Assembly (NCBI GenBank): GCA_024698145.1
Contig: JAILRO010000026.1
Coordinates: 1 to 64,000, forward strand
Direction: 5' to 3'
DNA from: Lachnospiraceae bacterium
Lineage (GTDB): Bacteria; Bacillota; Clostridia; Lachnospirales; Lachnospiraceae
DNA: 64,000 bases
Both the position numbers and the translations under genes were made by a program. The notes beneath the pieces are model-generated. The model saw only the letters and a program-made list of their open reading frames with translations. It ran no database searches and was not told where the DNA came from. The stretch's first letter is position 1, and each line of letters begins with the position of its first letter. Below are positions 44,542 to 55,700 of the stretch, in pieces.

Positions 44542-45015
44542 TCAGAAAAGCTTAAGTCCGGTAAGCACTCCGGCACTTATTAATCCCATAATAATTCCGG
44601 CAAGAATAACACCCAACAAAACTGCAATCACGCTGTCCTTAAAGTCCATATCCAAAATGCTGGCTGCAAGTGTTCCTGTCCAGGCTCCGGTTCCCGGAAG
44701 AGGAATACCAACAAAGAGCAACAGTGCCACAAAAAGTCCCTTTCCGGCTGATGCTTTAAGCTTCTCTCCGCCCTTGTGTCCTTTTTCAAGAAAAAAGGTG
44801 AAGAGCTTACCTATTATCTTCTTATCCTTACCCCACTCAAGCACCCTTCTTGCGAAAAGATAAATGAACGGAACCGGAATCATGTTACCTACAATACAGA
44901 CAATGTACGCCTGCACTGTCGGAAGTCCCATTGTTATCGAATAGGGAACTGCTAATCTAAGCTCCACAAGTGGTACCATTGATATAAAAAACGCTATTAA
45001 ATATTTCTTTAACAT
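44542..45015 (-). CDS. Small multidrug-export-like membrane protein (COG2426)
   Basis: This 157-residue protein has about four membrane segments and matches the COG2426 'putative small multidrug export protein' family in PLVELRLAVPYSI near the start, PVPFIYLFARRVLEW and VGIPLPGTGAWTGTLAA. The transported substrate is unknown and the family name is not proof of drug export. The start is ATG 45015, seven bases after AAGGAG; an in-frame ATG at 45036 has no site. It stands 136 bp ahead of corA. Confidence 0.87.
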   Translation of the reverse strand: MLKKYLIAFFISMVPLVELRLAVPYSITMGLPTVQAYIVCIVGNMIPVPFIYLFARRVLEWGKDKKIIGKLFTFFLEKGHKGGEKLKASAGKGLFVALLLFVGIPLPGTGAWTGTLAASILDMDFKDSVIAVLLGVILAGIIMGLISAGVLTGLKLF

Positions 45016-45112
45016 CTCTAATCTCCTTGCTGACATATATAGTAAAACAATACCAAAACGGTATTATTCGCACTAATATTATATTATAACACATAAATTT
45101 TTATCAATCCAC

Positions 45113-45144
45113 AAAAAAAGCCACAAACCATAGAGGTTTGTGGC
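45113..45144 (-). terminator. Intrinsic terminator of the EAL-chemoreceptor operon
   Basis: On the minus strand GCCACAAACC pairs with GGTTTGTGGC across five bases and is followed by seven T. It lies 12 bases after the second chemoreceptor stop. Confidence 0.9.
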
Positions 45145-45156
45145 ACATTCTTTTTG

Positions 45157-46866
45157 TTATAATTTGAAGTGATTAATCTCGTCAAACAATACATCCGTCA
45201 TATCCTTACTTGAATCTGCTTCATCACCGATTCTCTTAAGATGCTCGGACATATCAAGCGTCTTCTCTGTTGCAACAGCAACACCTTGTGCAGCTTCTCC
45301 AACGACCGTATTTACGGTATCGGTATGTTCTCTTATATCATCCATATCCTTCTTAATCTCTGCACTGAACTTTGCACATTCGCGCATAATCTCATCGATA
45401 TGCTCAGCGCTCTTATTGTAAGCCTCACTTGTTTCCACAAGGTCACCATATCCCTTCATCACATTCTCATTAATGAAATCAATCATGGCACCGGCTTCTT
45501 TTGCAAGCTCATTAACTGCTGAAATAACCTCTGCGGAAATTTTCCGAATCTCAGTTGCAACCGATGCAGAGTTAGTTGCAAGTTGACCGATTTCCGTAGC
45601 AACAACCGCAAATCCTCGTCCTGCCTCACCTGCTCTTGCAGCCTCTATAGAAGCATTTAGCGCAAGAAGGTTTGTCTGATCTGTTATATCTATAATATTG
45701 TCTGTAAGTACACGTATCTGGTCAACCGCCTTTGATCGTTCTATACGGCTCTTAACCGCAGCTTCCATGTCGCCCACGCGAACCGTTGCATTCTCCTGCT
45801 CTGTAATTGCATGCTTCCCAACACTTACAGCATCCGTTTTCATTTCATCAGAATAATCGCTGCCCTCTCGAATCTTATCATCTATGTTGGCAAATGCATC
45901 TGTCATCTCATTCATCAAATCAACTATGTGGTTCATTGAAGCGGATGTTTCGTGCATAGATGCCGAAAGCTCCTCCATCGCCGCACTCACTTCCGTCGCG
46001 TCAACTCTCGACCGCTCCATATCACCGGAAATGTTGCCTGCAGCCATCTGTAGCGAACCTGATTCATTTGAAATATTGACAAGTATTCCTCTGACAAACT
46101 CAAGAAGTTTGTTAATATTATCTGCAATAACCTCAAACTCATCACCGGAATTAATATCCACATTCTTTGTAAGGTCTCCATCGCCTTGAACTAAATCAAC
46201 AATCTTGTTGTTAAGTATGATAAATCCGGCTTTAAGCAACTGACTCATTATAACGAGAATAAATGCTCCCATTACAAGAATTAAAATACAAACAGCAATG
46301 ATTGTTCTAAGTATTCCCTTGGTCTGCTGGTTAACCCAGTCTACCGAAAGATCTATAACCGCAACTCCTACAATCTGTCCGTTACTTTTTACAGGGCTGA
46401 ATGCACTTATATGTGTTCCCCATTCATCTGTGTAAGGCTCTGCACTAACCGTTGTTGCACCGTTAAATGCCTGTCCTAATTCTTCTGACCAATCATACTC
46501 ATCACCAGGAAGTCCCGGCTCCTCAGGATCAGAATCAACAAGGAATATTGCACTGTCAGAACCCGACTTTCCTACTGTATATACATATTCAACGCCGCTA
46601 TTATCAAGGAAAAGTGTAAGTGCTTCCTTAATTGCAGCATACTCTTCTGTTTCTTCAGATCCGGCTTCTATCAATGCAAGTTTGTCTCCATCAACAGATG
46701 CCGCAACACATTTATCAATGTTCATGGCGTTGTCTTTAATCTGAGTTTCCATAGAAACCTTGACTTTTTTGTATATCATCACTCCTATCAATAAGTCGGA
46801 GAAAATGAGCAATGCTACTACTGCAAATATTATTCTCCATGATACACTGCTTCTTCTTACCTTCAT
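45157..46866 (-). CDS. Methyl-accepting chemotaxis protein (first of pair, distal)
   Basis: This 569-residue receptor has a membrane helix at about 10-30, a periplasmic-type sensor of about 150 residues with a PAS-like [16 protein letters not shown] region, a second helix at about 190-212, a HAMP domain and a cytoplasmic signalling domain. The hairpin tip reads [34 protein letters not shown], the CheA/CheW contact, cited here only in part by its core [15 protein letters not shown]. It should control flagellar rotation or another output through CheA. The ligand is unknown. ATG 46866 follows GGAGG, 27 bp after the other receptor gene. Confidence 0.93.
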   Translation of the reverse strand: MKVRRSSVSWRIIFAVVALLIFSDLLIGVMIYKKVKVSMETQIKDNAMNIDKCVAASVDGDKLALIEAGSEETEEYAAIKEALTLFLDNSGVEYVYTVGKSGSDSAIFLVDSDPEEPGLPGDEYDWSEELGQAFNGATTVSAEPYTDEWGTHISAFSPVKSNGQIVGVAVIDLSVDWVNQQTKGILRTIIAVCILILVMGAFILVIMSQLLKAGFIILNNKIVDLVQGDGDLTKNVDINSGDEFEVIADNINKLLEFVRGILVNISNESGSLQMAAGNISGDMERSRVDATEVSAAMEELSASMHETSASMNHIVDLMNEMTDAFANIDDKIREGSDYSDEMKTDAVSVGKHAITEQENATVRVGDMEAAVKSRIERSKAVDQIRVLTDNIIDITDQTNLLALNASIEAARAGEAGRGFAVVATEIGQLATNSASVATEIRKISAEVISAVNELAKEAGAMIDFINENVMKGYGDLVETSEAYNKSAEHIDEIMRECAKFSAEIKKDMDDIREHTDTVNTVVGEAAQGVAVATEKTLDMSEHLKRIGDEADSSKDMTDVLFDEINHFKL

Positions 46867-46893
46867 GCTTCAAATCCTCCTGTTACTGATTAA

Positions 46894-48861
46894 TTACTTA
46901 AATATACTCAAACGGTCAGTAAGCTCTGTTGCAACATCATTAAGTTCCTTTGCAGAACTTGTAAGTTCATCGATCGAACTGGTTATTCTAATTGTTGTCG
47001 CTGATGTTTCTTCAGATGCAGCTGCATTTTCCTCGGATATTGCTGAAAGACTTTCCATTGCACATCCTATAACCGTCTGTGCTTCAACGCATTGTTTTAC
47101 ATCATCCTCGATAACTGCCACATGACCAATCGTCTCATTGATTCTTTTAAGGAGTGCCTCAAGTGTATTGGTTGTCTCCTCGAGAACTTCCTGCTGTTTT
47201 ATTGTAAGTTCCTTAACCTGCTCTGATTCCGCAACTGTTGATTGAGATGTAGCAAGAAGGTTATTCATCTCATCCTTAATTCCCGCTGCAGTCTCAGCCG
47301 AATTAACCGCAAGCTTACCAATCTCTTCTGCAACTACCGCAAAGCCGCGCCCCATTTCTCCGGCTCTTGCCGCCTCAATAGAAGCATTGAGTGAGAGCAA
47401 ATTGGTTTGTGAGGCAATCTCTGTAATAGCAGCAACCTTGGCGTTGATAACATCTACCGCATTGCTTGTTTCTTTTATTTGATCAGAGATTCTGTTAATG
47501 CCATTTACCATTGTTTCAGTCGAAGCCTGAAGATTCTTAATCTGATCCTCTGACTCTATTGAAGACGTCTGCATATCTTTGGCAATTACATTAAGCTGTT
47601 TGGTAGTCTCAACAACCGTATCAATTACTCTTCCGATATTATCTACATTCTCTGTTGCCGAAACAACATCCTGCGCCTGTAATGTTACACCGTTGGCAAT
47701 ATCCTCCATCGTGGAAGATATTCCGTTCATTGCCTCTGATAATTCATCCGTAACACCAACAAGACCTTCCGAATGACCGGTAACAGTACTTGCCGCGTCT
47801 TTGAACTTTGGAATAAGATTGTCAAGTTCCTCCATAAGTCCGTTAACACCGTCAGCTATCTGACCAACTTCATCCTCGGAATCTATATCGATTCTTGCAG
47901 AAAGATCACCTTCGCTGTTCTGAATATCTCGAACTATTTGAGAAAGCATACCGGTTATCTTCATTATCGGTTGGGTAATTCTCATACTCAATATCGAGAC
48001 AACGACAACCGCAACTATACAGAATATTATTGTGAGCAGAACAAATATATTAATCATGCTATTGATTGGTGCATAATATGTACTCTTCGGTGTAACAAGC
48101 GCTACAATCCATCCATTACAAGGAACTTCTTCTGCCGTAATATAACTTACAGTTCCGTCATAGTCCTTAAACTCATCATCCGTTTCCATAGCATTTTTAT
48201 ACTGACCATCTATAACATCAAATACGTTATAAACAGTTTCGCCCTGAAGAGCAAACTCCGAATTAGGGTGACTCACTATACTTCCCTTTGCTGTAGCAAT
48301 CATTATATATCCATCTGACGATTCAGGAATATTCTTGGTAAGCTCGTTAAGATTAAGATCAATACCAACAACACCCTTATCAGTAGCAATACAAGCGCTT
48401 ATACAAAGCTCACCCGTAATCATATCAATGTAAGGCTCCGTATAATAAATACCGCTCGTCTTCTTTGCTTCCTGGTACCAATCTCTTTCAGTTACCACAT
48501 AATCATCCGGTGCTTTAAACGAGCTAAATATAGCAGAATTATCATCCTTACCATAATAAATCTCATTTATGGAAGGGTGCGAGTCGGCATACTCTTTGAA
48601 AAACTCCTTCATACTTGCCGGCTTGCCCTCAAAATTCTTGGCATATGTCACAATCGAATCAAGTGCATCCTCATTGGTGATGAACCAATTCTCCATCTGC
48701 TCGGTATAGTACTTAACTGTCATTACATATTTCTCATCTGATAACGAAACAAACTTATTCTTCGCATTTTTCGAGCTAACAGCCGCATTAATCACCAATA
48801 GAACAAGAGTCATCAAAGTAACCACTACCGTTAATCTTAATCTTAAGCTCTTCTTAAACAT
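46894..48861 (-). CDS. Methyl-accepting chemotaxis protein with dCACHE-type sensor
   Basis: This 655-residue receptor has a membrane helix near the N-terminus, an extracytoplasmic double-CACHE-like domain of about 240 residues ([18 protein letters not shown] and [11 protein letters not shown] are typical), a second helix (about 265-290), HAMP and a signalling domain with the conserved tip core [16 protein letters not shown]. Such sensors bind small metabolites such as amino acids or organic acids. The start is ATG 48861, seven bases after GGAGG; the frame runs back to 48879, next to the EAL gene stop. It lies between the EAL gene and the second receptor. Confidence 0.94.
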   Translation of the reverse strand: MFKKSLRLRLTVVVTLMTLVLLVINAAVSSKNAKNKFVSLSDEKYVMTVKYYTEQMENWFITNEDALDSIVTYAKNFEGKPASMKEFFKEYADSHPSINEIYYGKDDNSAIFSSFKAPDDYVVTERDWYQEAKKTSGIYYTEPYIDMITGELCISACIATDKGVVGIDLNLNELTKNIPESSDGYIMIATAKGSIVSHPNSEFALQGETVYNVFDVIDGQYKNAMETDDEFKDYDGTVSYITAEEVPCNGWIVALVTPKSTYYAPINSMINIFVLLTIIFCIVAVVVVSILSMRITQPIMKITGMLSQIVRDIQNSEGDLSARIDIDSEDEVGQIADGVNGLMEELDNLIPKFKDAASTVTGHSEGLVGVTDELSEAMNGISSTMEDIANGVTLQAQDVVSATENVDNIGRVIDTVVETTKQLNVIAKDMQTSSIESEDQIKNLQASTETMVNGINRISDQIKETSNAVDVINAKVAAITEIASQTNLLSLNASIEAARAGEMGRGFAVVAEEIGKLAVNSAETAAGIKDEMNNLLATSQSTVAESEQVKELTIKQQEVLEETTNTLEALLKRINETIGHVAVIEDDVKQCVEAQTVIGCAMESLSAISEENAAASEETSATTIRITSSIDELTSSAKELNDVATELTDRLSIFK

Positions 48862-48879
48862 GTCATTACCTCCAATCAA

Positions 48880-50799
48880 TTATGCTGTTGCTTTCTCAAA
48901 ATACTCTGTAAGCTTTTCCATAGGAATCGGCTTAGAATACTTGTAGCCCTGAAGATATCTTGCACACATATTCTTGCATTTCTCTTCATCCTCTATTGTT
49001 TCAACGCCCTCATAAAGAACCGAGTAGTCCATATCCGAGAACATTTTCGCAAGATGGTAAACCATCTTTTCTGATTTGTAATCACTTGCACACGCTATTA
49101 CAAGTGACCTGTCAAACTTGATTATGTCAAACGGAAGCTCCATAATTCGCTCAAAATTAGAATATCCGGTTCCAAAATCATCTAAATAGAACTTAATTCC
49201 ATGACCTTTCAGCTCATCTATTCTACTCTTTAACAATCTAAAGTCTGCTTCCGACTGGCTTTCTGTAATCTCTATCGCTATCTTCTCATAAGGGATTCCG
49301 CTTTCCCCGATTATATCATTAATATCCTTACAGAAGTTCTCATTTCTCACATCCGAAATGGAAAAGTTAACGGAAATCCTCTTGACTATATAGGAGCAGT
49401 CCAGCATTAACTTGATATGCATACAAGTCTTGTGAAGTATAATCTTACTGAGTGTATGAATATAATCATTATCCTCCGCAATAGGTATAAACCTGTCGGG
49501 ATATACCATACCCATCTTCTCAAGGTTAAGTCTCATCAACGCTTCTGCCGTGTCATACTTACCATTTCTAATATTAAGTACAGGCTGGCAGTAAACCTCA
49601 ATTCTGGTATCATCAAGATCATTCTTTGAATTAATGTCCTCAAGTTCCGATAAAATATACTTATACTCAATATATTCTTCAACATCCTTATCAGTAACAT
49701 ACCGCGCATCATTTTGCGACATTTTCGATTCCATATACTTGATAAGATTAACGTAATCAATCGCATTGGTTATTGCGTCATCAGACATTGCAATTACTAT
49801 TTTGAAATCTTTTTGGAATTGCGCATAAGCGCCTTCGAAACTTTTAAGCATATTATTGACTACGTTCTGATAAGACGGATTCTTCGCTGTTTCCATAACA
49901 AGAATCATGCGTCCTGTTGTAATCTGAAACAAAGTGGCACTTTTGAAAAAGTCCATATAAAAATGCTTAATTGCCTGCTGTATCTCTACCGGATACTTCT
50001 TGCCTGTCCCGTCAAAATCATGCATATACATGCTCATCATAAGAAGCTGATTATTATGAACACGATTATTCTCAATCGTATCCTCAAATGCAGTAACATT
50101 AACCGCTCCGATTTCCAAATCATACGGATTGGCATGTACCAGATAAAGAAGTGTGAATACAGGAAACATAAATGTCGCCGTTGTAAACGATATCTGTTTA
50201 AAATGCCCTTGAACAATCATAATCATTACTGAAATACCAAAGCTTGCAAGAATACTGCGGTAAATCGGTTTGATCATCCTCTTTCTGTTCGCTATGATAA
50301 CTATAGCAATATAAAGAATAAAAAAAGCGTAACCATACACAAATATATCCACTCCTTTGTGTATGGTATTATCCTCATTTATATAAAAACCAAAACGAAA
50401 CGCCGTTGTTATAATCTCATGAAGAATTAATCCAACATAAAATATTGCCGGCAATATATGATATTGCAAAGCATTCTTCCAATCCAATTGAAGCGGAAGA
50501 AGTACATAGCCTAAATACATGTATAGATTCGAATAAAGAGCCATTCGATATCCAATACGGAAAAAATATATAAGTGCATGCGGACACGAGTCCAACATGT
50601 TAAGTCCAATCCTGTAAAAAATACCAAGACATGCAGCAATAAGAATGGAACCAACCATCGTTTCAAATATCTTAAAGCTTCTTGTCTTGTTGATATAGGC
50701 TTCCTTGATAAGAATAATAATAACAAAACCCAAGGCAAGCACTATGATGTCCCCTACAGGAGAATAGTTTTCGAAATATGTAATAACGTCTCCCCTCAT
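48880..50799 (-). CDS. Membrane EAL-domain c-di-GMP phosphodiesterase
   Basis: This 639-residue protein has seven or eight membrane segments (to about residue 225), a degenerate GGDEF-like middle region with no cyclase motif and a C-terminal EAL domain (about 385-635). Catalytic motifs appear intact: EALMRL, the Asn in VNFS, EITES, DDFGTGYS, KFDR and EGVE, ending in QGYKYSKP. It should degrade c-di-GMP under control of a membrane-sensed signal. It resembles the N-terminal two thirds of the large protein at 1.6-5.2 kb, pointing to a shared ancestor. It heads an operon with two chemoreceptors, which links c-di-GMP breakdown with motility. Confidence 0.92.
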   Translation of the reverse strand: MRGDVITYFENYSPVGDIIVLALGFVIIILIKEAYINKTRSFKIFETMVGSILIAACLGIFYRIGLNMLDSCPHALIYFFRIGYRMALYSNLYMYLGYVLLPLQLDWKNALQYHILPAIFYVGLILHEIITTAFRFGFYINEDNTIHKGVDIFVYGYAFFILYIAIVIIANRKRMIKPIYRSILASFGISVMIMIVQGHFKQISFTTATFMFPVFTLLYLVHANPYDLEIGAVNVTAFEDTIENNRVHNNQLLMMSMYMHDFDGTGKKYPVEIQQAIKHFYMDFFKSATLFQITTGRMILVMETAKNPSYQNVVNNMLKSFEGAYAQFQKDFKIVIAMSDDAITNAIDYVNLIKYMESKMSQNDARYVTDKDVEEYIEYKYILSELEDINSKNDLDDTRIEVYCQPVLNIRNGKYDTAEALMRLNLEKMGMVYPDRFIPIAEDNDYIHTLSKIILHKTCMHIKLMLDCSYIVKRISVNFSISDVRNENFCKDINDIIGESGIPYEKIAIEITESQSEADFRLLKSRIDELKGHGIKFYLDDFGTGYSNFERIMELPFDIIKFDRSLVIACASDYKSEKMVYHLAKMFSDMDYSVLYEGVETIEDEEKCKNMCARYLQGYKYSKPIPMEKLTEYFEKATA

Positions 50800-50943
50800 A
50801 TACTACACCCCTCATTTCATCCATGAAATAGATGCCGTCACTTCCCCAAATTAAGCATCAACTTACATAAATTATAATAAAATTTTTACAATTTAGCAAG
50901 AAAGAATTGTATAATTTGTCAAAATTTCATCAGTTATATGCAC

Positions 50944-50975
50944 AAAAAAATCGCGAGGTGTTAAACCTCGCGATT
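50944..50975 (-). terminator. Intrinsic terminator of pckA
   Basis: On the minus strand TCGCGAGGT pairs with ACCTCGCGA across five bases, followed by seven T. It lies 23 bases after the pckA stop. Confidence 0.92.
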
Positions 50976-50998
50976 CTTATCTTAATTAAGTATTCTAA

Positions 50999-52612
50999 TT
51001 AAAGCTTTGGACCAGCCTCAACGAGTGCCTTACCAGCCTCATTTGTCTCATACTTCTTGAAGTTCTTGATGAATCTTCCTGCAAGATCCTTAGCCTTTGT
51101 CTCCCACTCAGAAGCATCAGCATATGTATCTCTAGGATCAAGAATCTCTGTACTAACTCCAGGAAGCTCTGTAGGAACCTCGAAATCGAAGTAAGGAATC
51201 TTCTTTGTAGGAGCCTTCTTGATGTCTCCGTTTAAGATTGCATCAATGATTCCACGTGTATCAGGGATTGAAATACGCTTACCTGTTCCGTTCCATCCTG
51301 TGTTAACAAGATATGCCTTAGCGCCGTTCTTCTCCATCTTCTTAACAAGCTCCTCACCGTACTTTGTAGGATGAAGCTCTAAGAATGCCTGACCGAAACA
51401 TGCTGAGAATGTAGGTGTAGGCTCTGTAATTCCACGCTCTGTACCGGCAAGCTTAGCAGTAAATCCTGAAAGGAAGTAATACTGTGTCTGCTCCGGTGTA
51501 AGGATAGATACTGGAGGAAGTACGCCGAATGCATCTGCTGAAAGGAAGATAACATTCTCTGCGTCAGGTCCTGAAGACTTACCATTTACCTTAAGAGCGA
51601 TGTTGTTGATATGATCAATAGGATATGATACACGAGTATTCTCTGTAACTGACTTGTCATCGAAATCAATCTTTCCTGCACCGTCTACTGTTACGTTCTC
51701 AAGAAGAGCGTCTCTCTTGATAGCGTTGTAGATATCAGGCTCAGATTCCTTATCAAGACCGATAACCTTAGCGTAGCATCCACCCTCGAAGTTGAATACT
51801 CCGTTGTCATCCCATCCGTGCTCGTCGTCACCGATAAGAAGTCTCTTAGGATCTGTAGAAAGAGTTGTCTTACCTGTTCCTGAAAGACCGAAGAAGATTG
51901 CTGTATTCTTACCTTCCATATCTGTGTTAGCTGAGCAGTGCATTGAAGCAACACCCTTAAGTGGTAAGTAGTAGTTCATCATTGAGAACATACCCTTCTT
52001 CATCTCTCCGCCGTACCATGTATTGATGATAACCTGCTCGCGGCTTGTGATGTTGAATACAACAGCTGTCTCTGAGTTAAGACCAAGCTCTTTGTAATTC
52101 TCAACTTTAGCCTTAGAAGCATTGTAAACTACGAAATCAGGCTCGAACTTCTCAAGTTCCTCAGCTGTTGGCTGGATGAACATGTTCTTGATGAAATGTG
52201 CCTGCCAAGCAACTTCCATAATGAAACGAACTGCCATTCTTGTATCTTCGTTAGCACCACAGAAAGCATCTACTACGAAAAGCTTCTTATCAGAAAGCTC
52301 TTTCTTAGCGATTTCCTTAACTGCAGCCCATGCCTCTTCTGATGCCGGATGGTTGTCATTAGGATACTCGTCTGATGTCCACCATACAGTGTCCTTAGAA
52401 TTCTCATCCATAACAATGAATTTATCTTTAGGAGAACGACCTGTGTAAATACCTGTCATAACGTTAACAGCACCAAGCTCTGTCTCCTGACCTACTTCAT
52501 AACCTGTAAGACCGTCTTTGGTCTCTTCCTTGTAGAGATCCTCAAATGAAGGATTGTGAACGATCTCTGTAGTACCTGTGATACCGTGCTTTGTCAAATC
52601 AATGTTTGCCAT
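50999..52612 (-). CDS. pckA: Phosphoenolpyruvate carboxykinase (ATP)
   Basis: This 537-residue enzyme interconverts oxaloacetate and PEP with ATP/ADP. The P-loop [11 protein letters not shown], the GDDEHGW metal-binding stretch, the FEGGCYAK segment and the RSPKDKF N-terminal motif show the ATP-type family and an intact active site. In anaerobic gut bacteria it often works toward oxaloacetate. It is monocistronic, with a strong promoter and terminator. Its codon use looks more biased than that of neighbouring genes, in line with high expression. Confidence 0.97.
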   Translation of the reverse strand: MANIDLTKHGITGTTEIVHNPSFEDLYKEETKDGLTGYEVGQETELGAVNVMTGIYTGRSPKDKFIVMDENSKDTVWWTSDEYPNDNHPASEEAWAAVKEIAKKELSDKKLFVVDAFCGANEDTRMAVRFIMEVAWQAHFIKNMFIQPTAEELEKFEPDFVVYNASKAKVENYKELGLNSETAVVFNITSREQVIINTWYGGEMKKGMFSMMNYYLPLKGVASMHCSANTDMEGKNTAIFFGLSGTGKTTLSTDPKRLLIGDDEHGWDDNGVFNFEGGCYAKVIGLDKESEPDIYNAIKRDALLENVTVDGAGKIDFDDKSVTENTRVSYPIDHINNIALKVNGKSSGPDAENVIFLSADAFGVLPPVSILTPEQTQYYFLSGFTAKLAGTERGITEPTPTFSACFGQAFLELHPTKYGEELVKKMEKNGAKAYLVNTGWNGTGKRISIPDTRGIIDAILNGDIKKAPTKKIPYFDFEVPTELPGVSTEILDPRDTYADASEWETKAKDLAGRFIKNFKKYETNEAGKALVEAGPKL

Positions 52613-52721
52613 CTTGAATTACCTCTCTTTTTTTTATTTTTTCAAAGTCCATAAAATGATAAATGAATCAGATAAGACTTTGATTGTGTACATATTACCG
52701 TGCTTTTCGCGCGACACAACT

Positions 52722-52750
52722 AGTATAATTATTATTTATTCATAAGTCAA
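52722..52750 (-). promoter_or_regulatory. pckA promoter
   Basis: On the minus strand TTGACT (52745-52750) and TATACT (52722-52727) are 17 bases apart, close to the sigma-A consensus. A 5' untranslated region of about 100 bases follows. A GAGAGG site precedes the ATG. Confidence 0.75.
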
Positions 52751-52785
52751 GAAAAAACTACTTTATAAAAGAAGGAATCCGTCCT

Positions 52786-55700
52786 CTACTCCACAACTCT
52801 GAATCTAAGCAGTCTGTTTGACCATTTGTATTCTCCAACCCAAAGGTTCTTACCGTCAAAACAAAGCTTGTTTGGCATATATAATGTATTATTATACAAA
52901 GTTCCTACCGGTGCATGGTAATCATAGACTCCGTACAAATCGTTCGTAGAATATGATTTCTCGGAATGACCGATAATTGTTGTGACCGGATTCTTTTCAA
53001 TAGCGTCATTGATATTATCCCATATAACCACGCGATTATCGCCCATATTGGTTATTACAAGCATATTATCAGCGGTAATCAACATGTCATACATGCTGCT
53101 TATTGTCGTACGCTCATACATTGTCTTTGTGACATTGCCACCAACAGATGAATCGTAATACTCATAAGGATACAAGTTGAAATGCTGATTAATGTTTGAA
53201 CCCGAATAATCTATACCATATTTCTCGTTGTCAGGATCATTGGTTTCGTTAATCTCCTCGCCAACATTGACAGTATCTATCACATTTTCAGCATCACTAA
53301 CCGAAAGTGTCTTTGTCGTGTTACTTCCCTCAAACTGTGAAGTCTTATACACAAGAACCTTCGTACCGTTTGGATTGACAATCACATAGTTTCCGTTTGA
53401 TGATACCTGTCCGTAATAAGTCGCACTAAAATCTTCTCCCGTAATCACAGCCACAGGTTCAGATTCCTTCGTCGGTATGCCTTTATATACCAGCACCTTG
53501 AGTCTTCCACTCTCCGATGAATGGGTGCCGGTAGTTAAGTAGAAGTATGTACCGTCATATTCAACATTTGTCACTTCTCCGGTAAGATACTCGGAACCGA
53601 TTCTCTTACCGATCGTGACATCCGGCATCGCACCGTCAAACTTATAATCATTCCATATATGAATAAGTCGCATGGTTCTCTCGGTAACTATCATGGTAAC
53701 TTTACCCTTGTTGTCCTTATAAAGCTTCACATCGCCAAGCTCATGATTGAACTCGTACGAATAATCAGGAAGTACTCCGGGCGAGCAAGGAATGTCGTTA
53801 TACACACGAAGTTGTCCGTCAAGGTCATCTAATACTACAAAATGTTTCCCGTCAGATTCAGGAACAGGGTTGTGCATAAATGCAATCTTTGATGATGCTT
53901 TGGTGCTGTTAATATTATATGTGTCTGCTCCTACTGTGATATCAGGAATCGGACATGCACGCACATCTGTCGCAAACTCTCCCGAAGCCTTCGTAGCTTT
54001 ATCAAATAATTCTTCAGGCTTACTCCATCCCACAAGCTGATTATCATTAAATGCGCCATACCACAGAACATCTTTATCTGCCTCATAGAAAAGCTGTCCC
54101 ATTCCTCCGCCACACACGTAATATCCGACCTGCTTACCGTTATATCCTATGTATGCATTCTCATGCGTGTTCCACATGCGTAGGTCTCCGGCATCGTCGG
54201 CATTATTAATCTCGCCGTCATTGTATATATAAAGACCGCCATGGCATACAAGGTATAAGCGACCATTTATCATAGCGCCCTCACCGTAGGTATCAGCGTA
54301 TATGAAGTCATCCATATTTCCGGCAACTGTCTGCGAAAATGTGTACTGGGTTTGAGTTGTTCCGTCTTCGTTTATCTTGTATTCCTTAGTTGTCTTGGTA
54401 ATAGCTTTGCCCGCAGTAACCTTAGCAGTCATTCCCTCAACTGTTGGGAAACCGTTAAACACTCTATAACAAGAACGGTTACTACCATCTCCCGATTGGA
54501 TATTCTCATCACCGACTATAAGCTGCTTTCCTGTCCATGTTATAGAACGAGGGGTTGCTCCCTGTTCGACAGTAAGGACAAGGTCAGGGTAATAGTTCTT
54601 TGTGTAAACCCCATTATCCTCATCAGCAAACTCTTCCCAAGTTTCAGGAAGTTCATTCCATATAAGCAGGTTGTTTCTTCCGAGATTTCCAACAATCATC
54701 TTGGTTTTGCCATCGACCTTTTCTATGTTGACACCCCAAGGATTAACGATGTGGGTTGAATTATCCGTATGCTCACCTGCGAACCAGTTAATTACATGGT
54801 CAGCAGCAATCCCTTTCTCACCACTGTTGACAATCGACACAATATCGTCAAACACAAGCAATCTGTCATTGTGCGAATCCGTTACAATAAGTGTACCGTC
54901 AGGATCAATAGCACAATCCATTGGATAATTCATTTTATCGCGGGTGTATCCCGGCGTTGAAGACGTATAGTCTTTTTGTCCAAGAACCGTAACAGGTCCT
55001 TTACTTGTGGCATCATTTATCGAATTGCCTTTGTATATAAGAACTCTCGAGTTCCATACATCACAAAGCGCATAATATACTGTACTTCCCACCTTGTAAT
55101 ATGCCATTCCGCTTACGTGGTTAAATCCACCATAATCTTCTTCTGAATCACTAACCGTTTTCTCCAAGTGCGCACTTCCTAAAACACTTTGGGCTTCTTT
55201 GCCATACGCCAAACCCTCGTCTTCTCCTGTGCAATCTTCCAATCTTAAATATTTATTTCCTTCGTTACGATTGACGCTTATATATTCGCCGTCTGTAACG
55301 GAATAAGCCATCAAATGATAAGCCTGCTCCACACCGTTATAAGAAGCTCTTATATACGTATCTCCTGCTTTAACAACGTCAACATATATATCACCATCAG
55401 AAATGGTGTTGTGAGATTCCTTCGCTTCCTTGCTGTATGGTTTGATTATTACCATGTCCTCATCATCAGCAGACCATTTAATCTTCGAGTGATCAATGTT
55501 AGCAGGAAGTCCGTTCTGCGCATTGCTCGAATCATTCCACGAAACCGAAGTGGCATATCCGACATATACATGTCCGTCACCCATTTCACATCTGACGTTA
55601 CCACCGTCGCCGCCTTGTGACATCACGGCAGTAACATGACACATCAATGTTCTGCCCTCAACAGTAACCGTAACATCCGCCTCACCAACGCTATGTGCAT

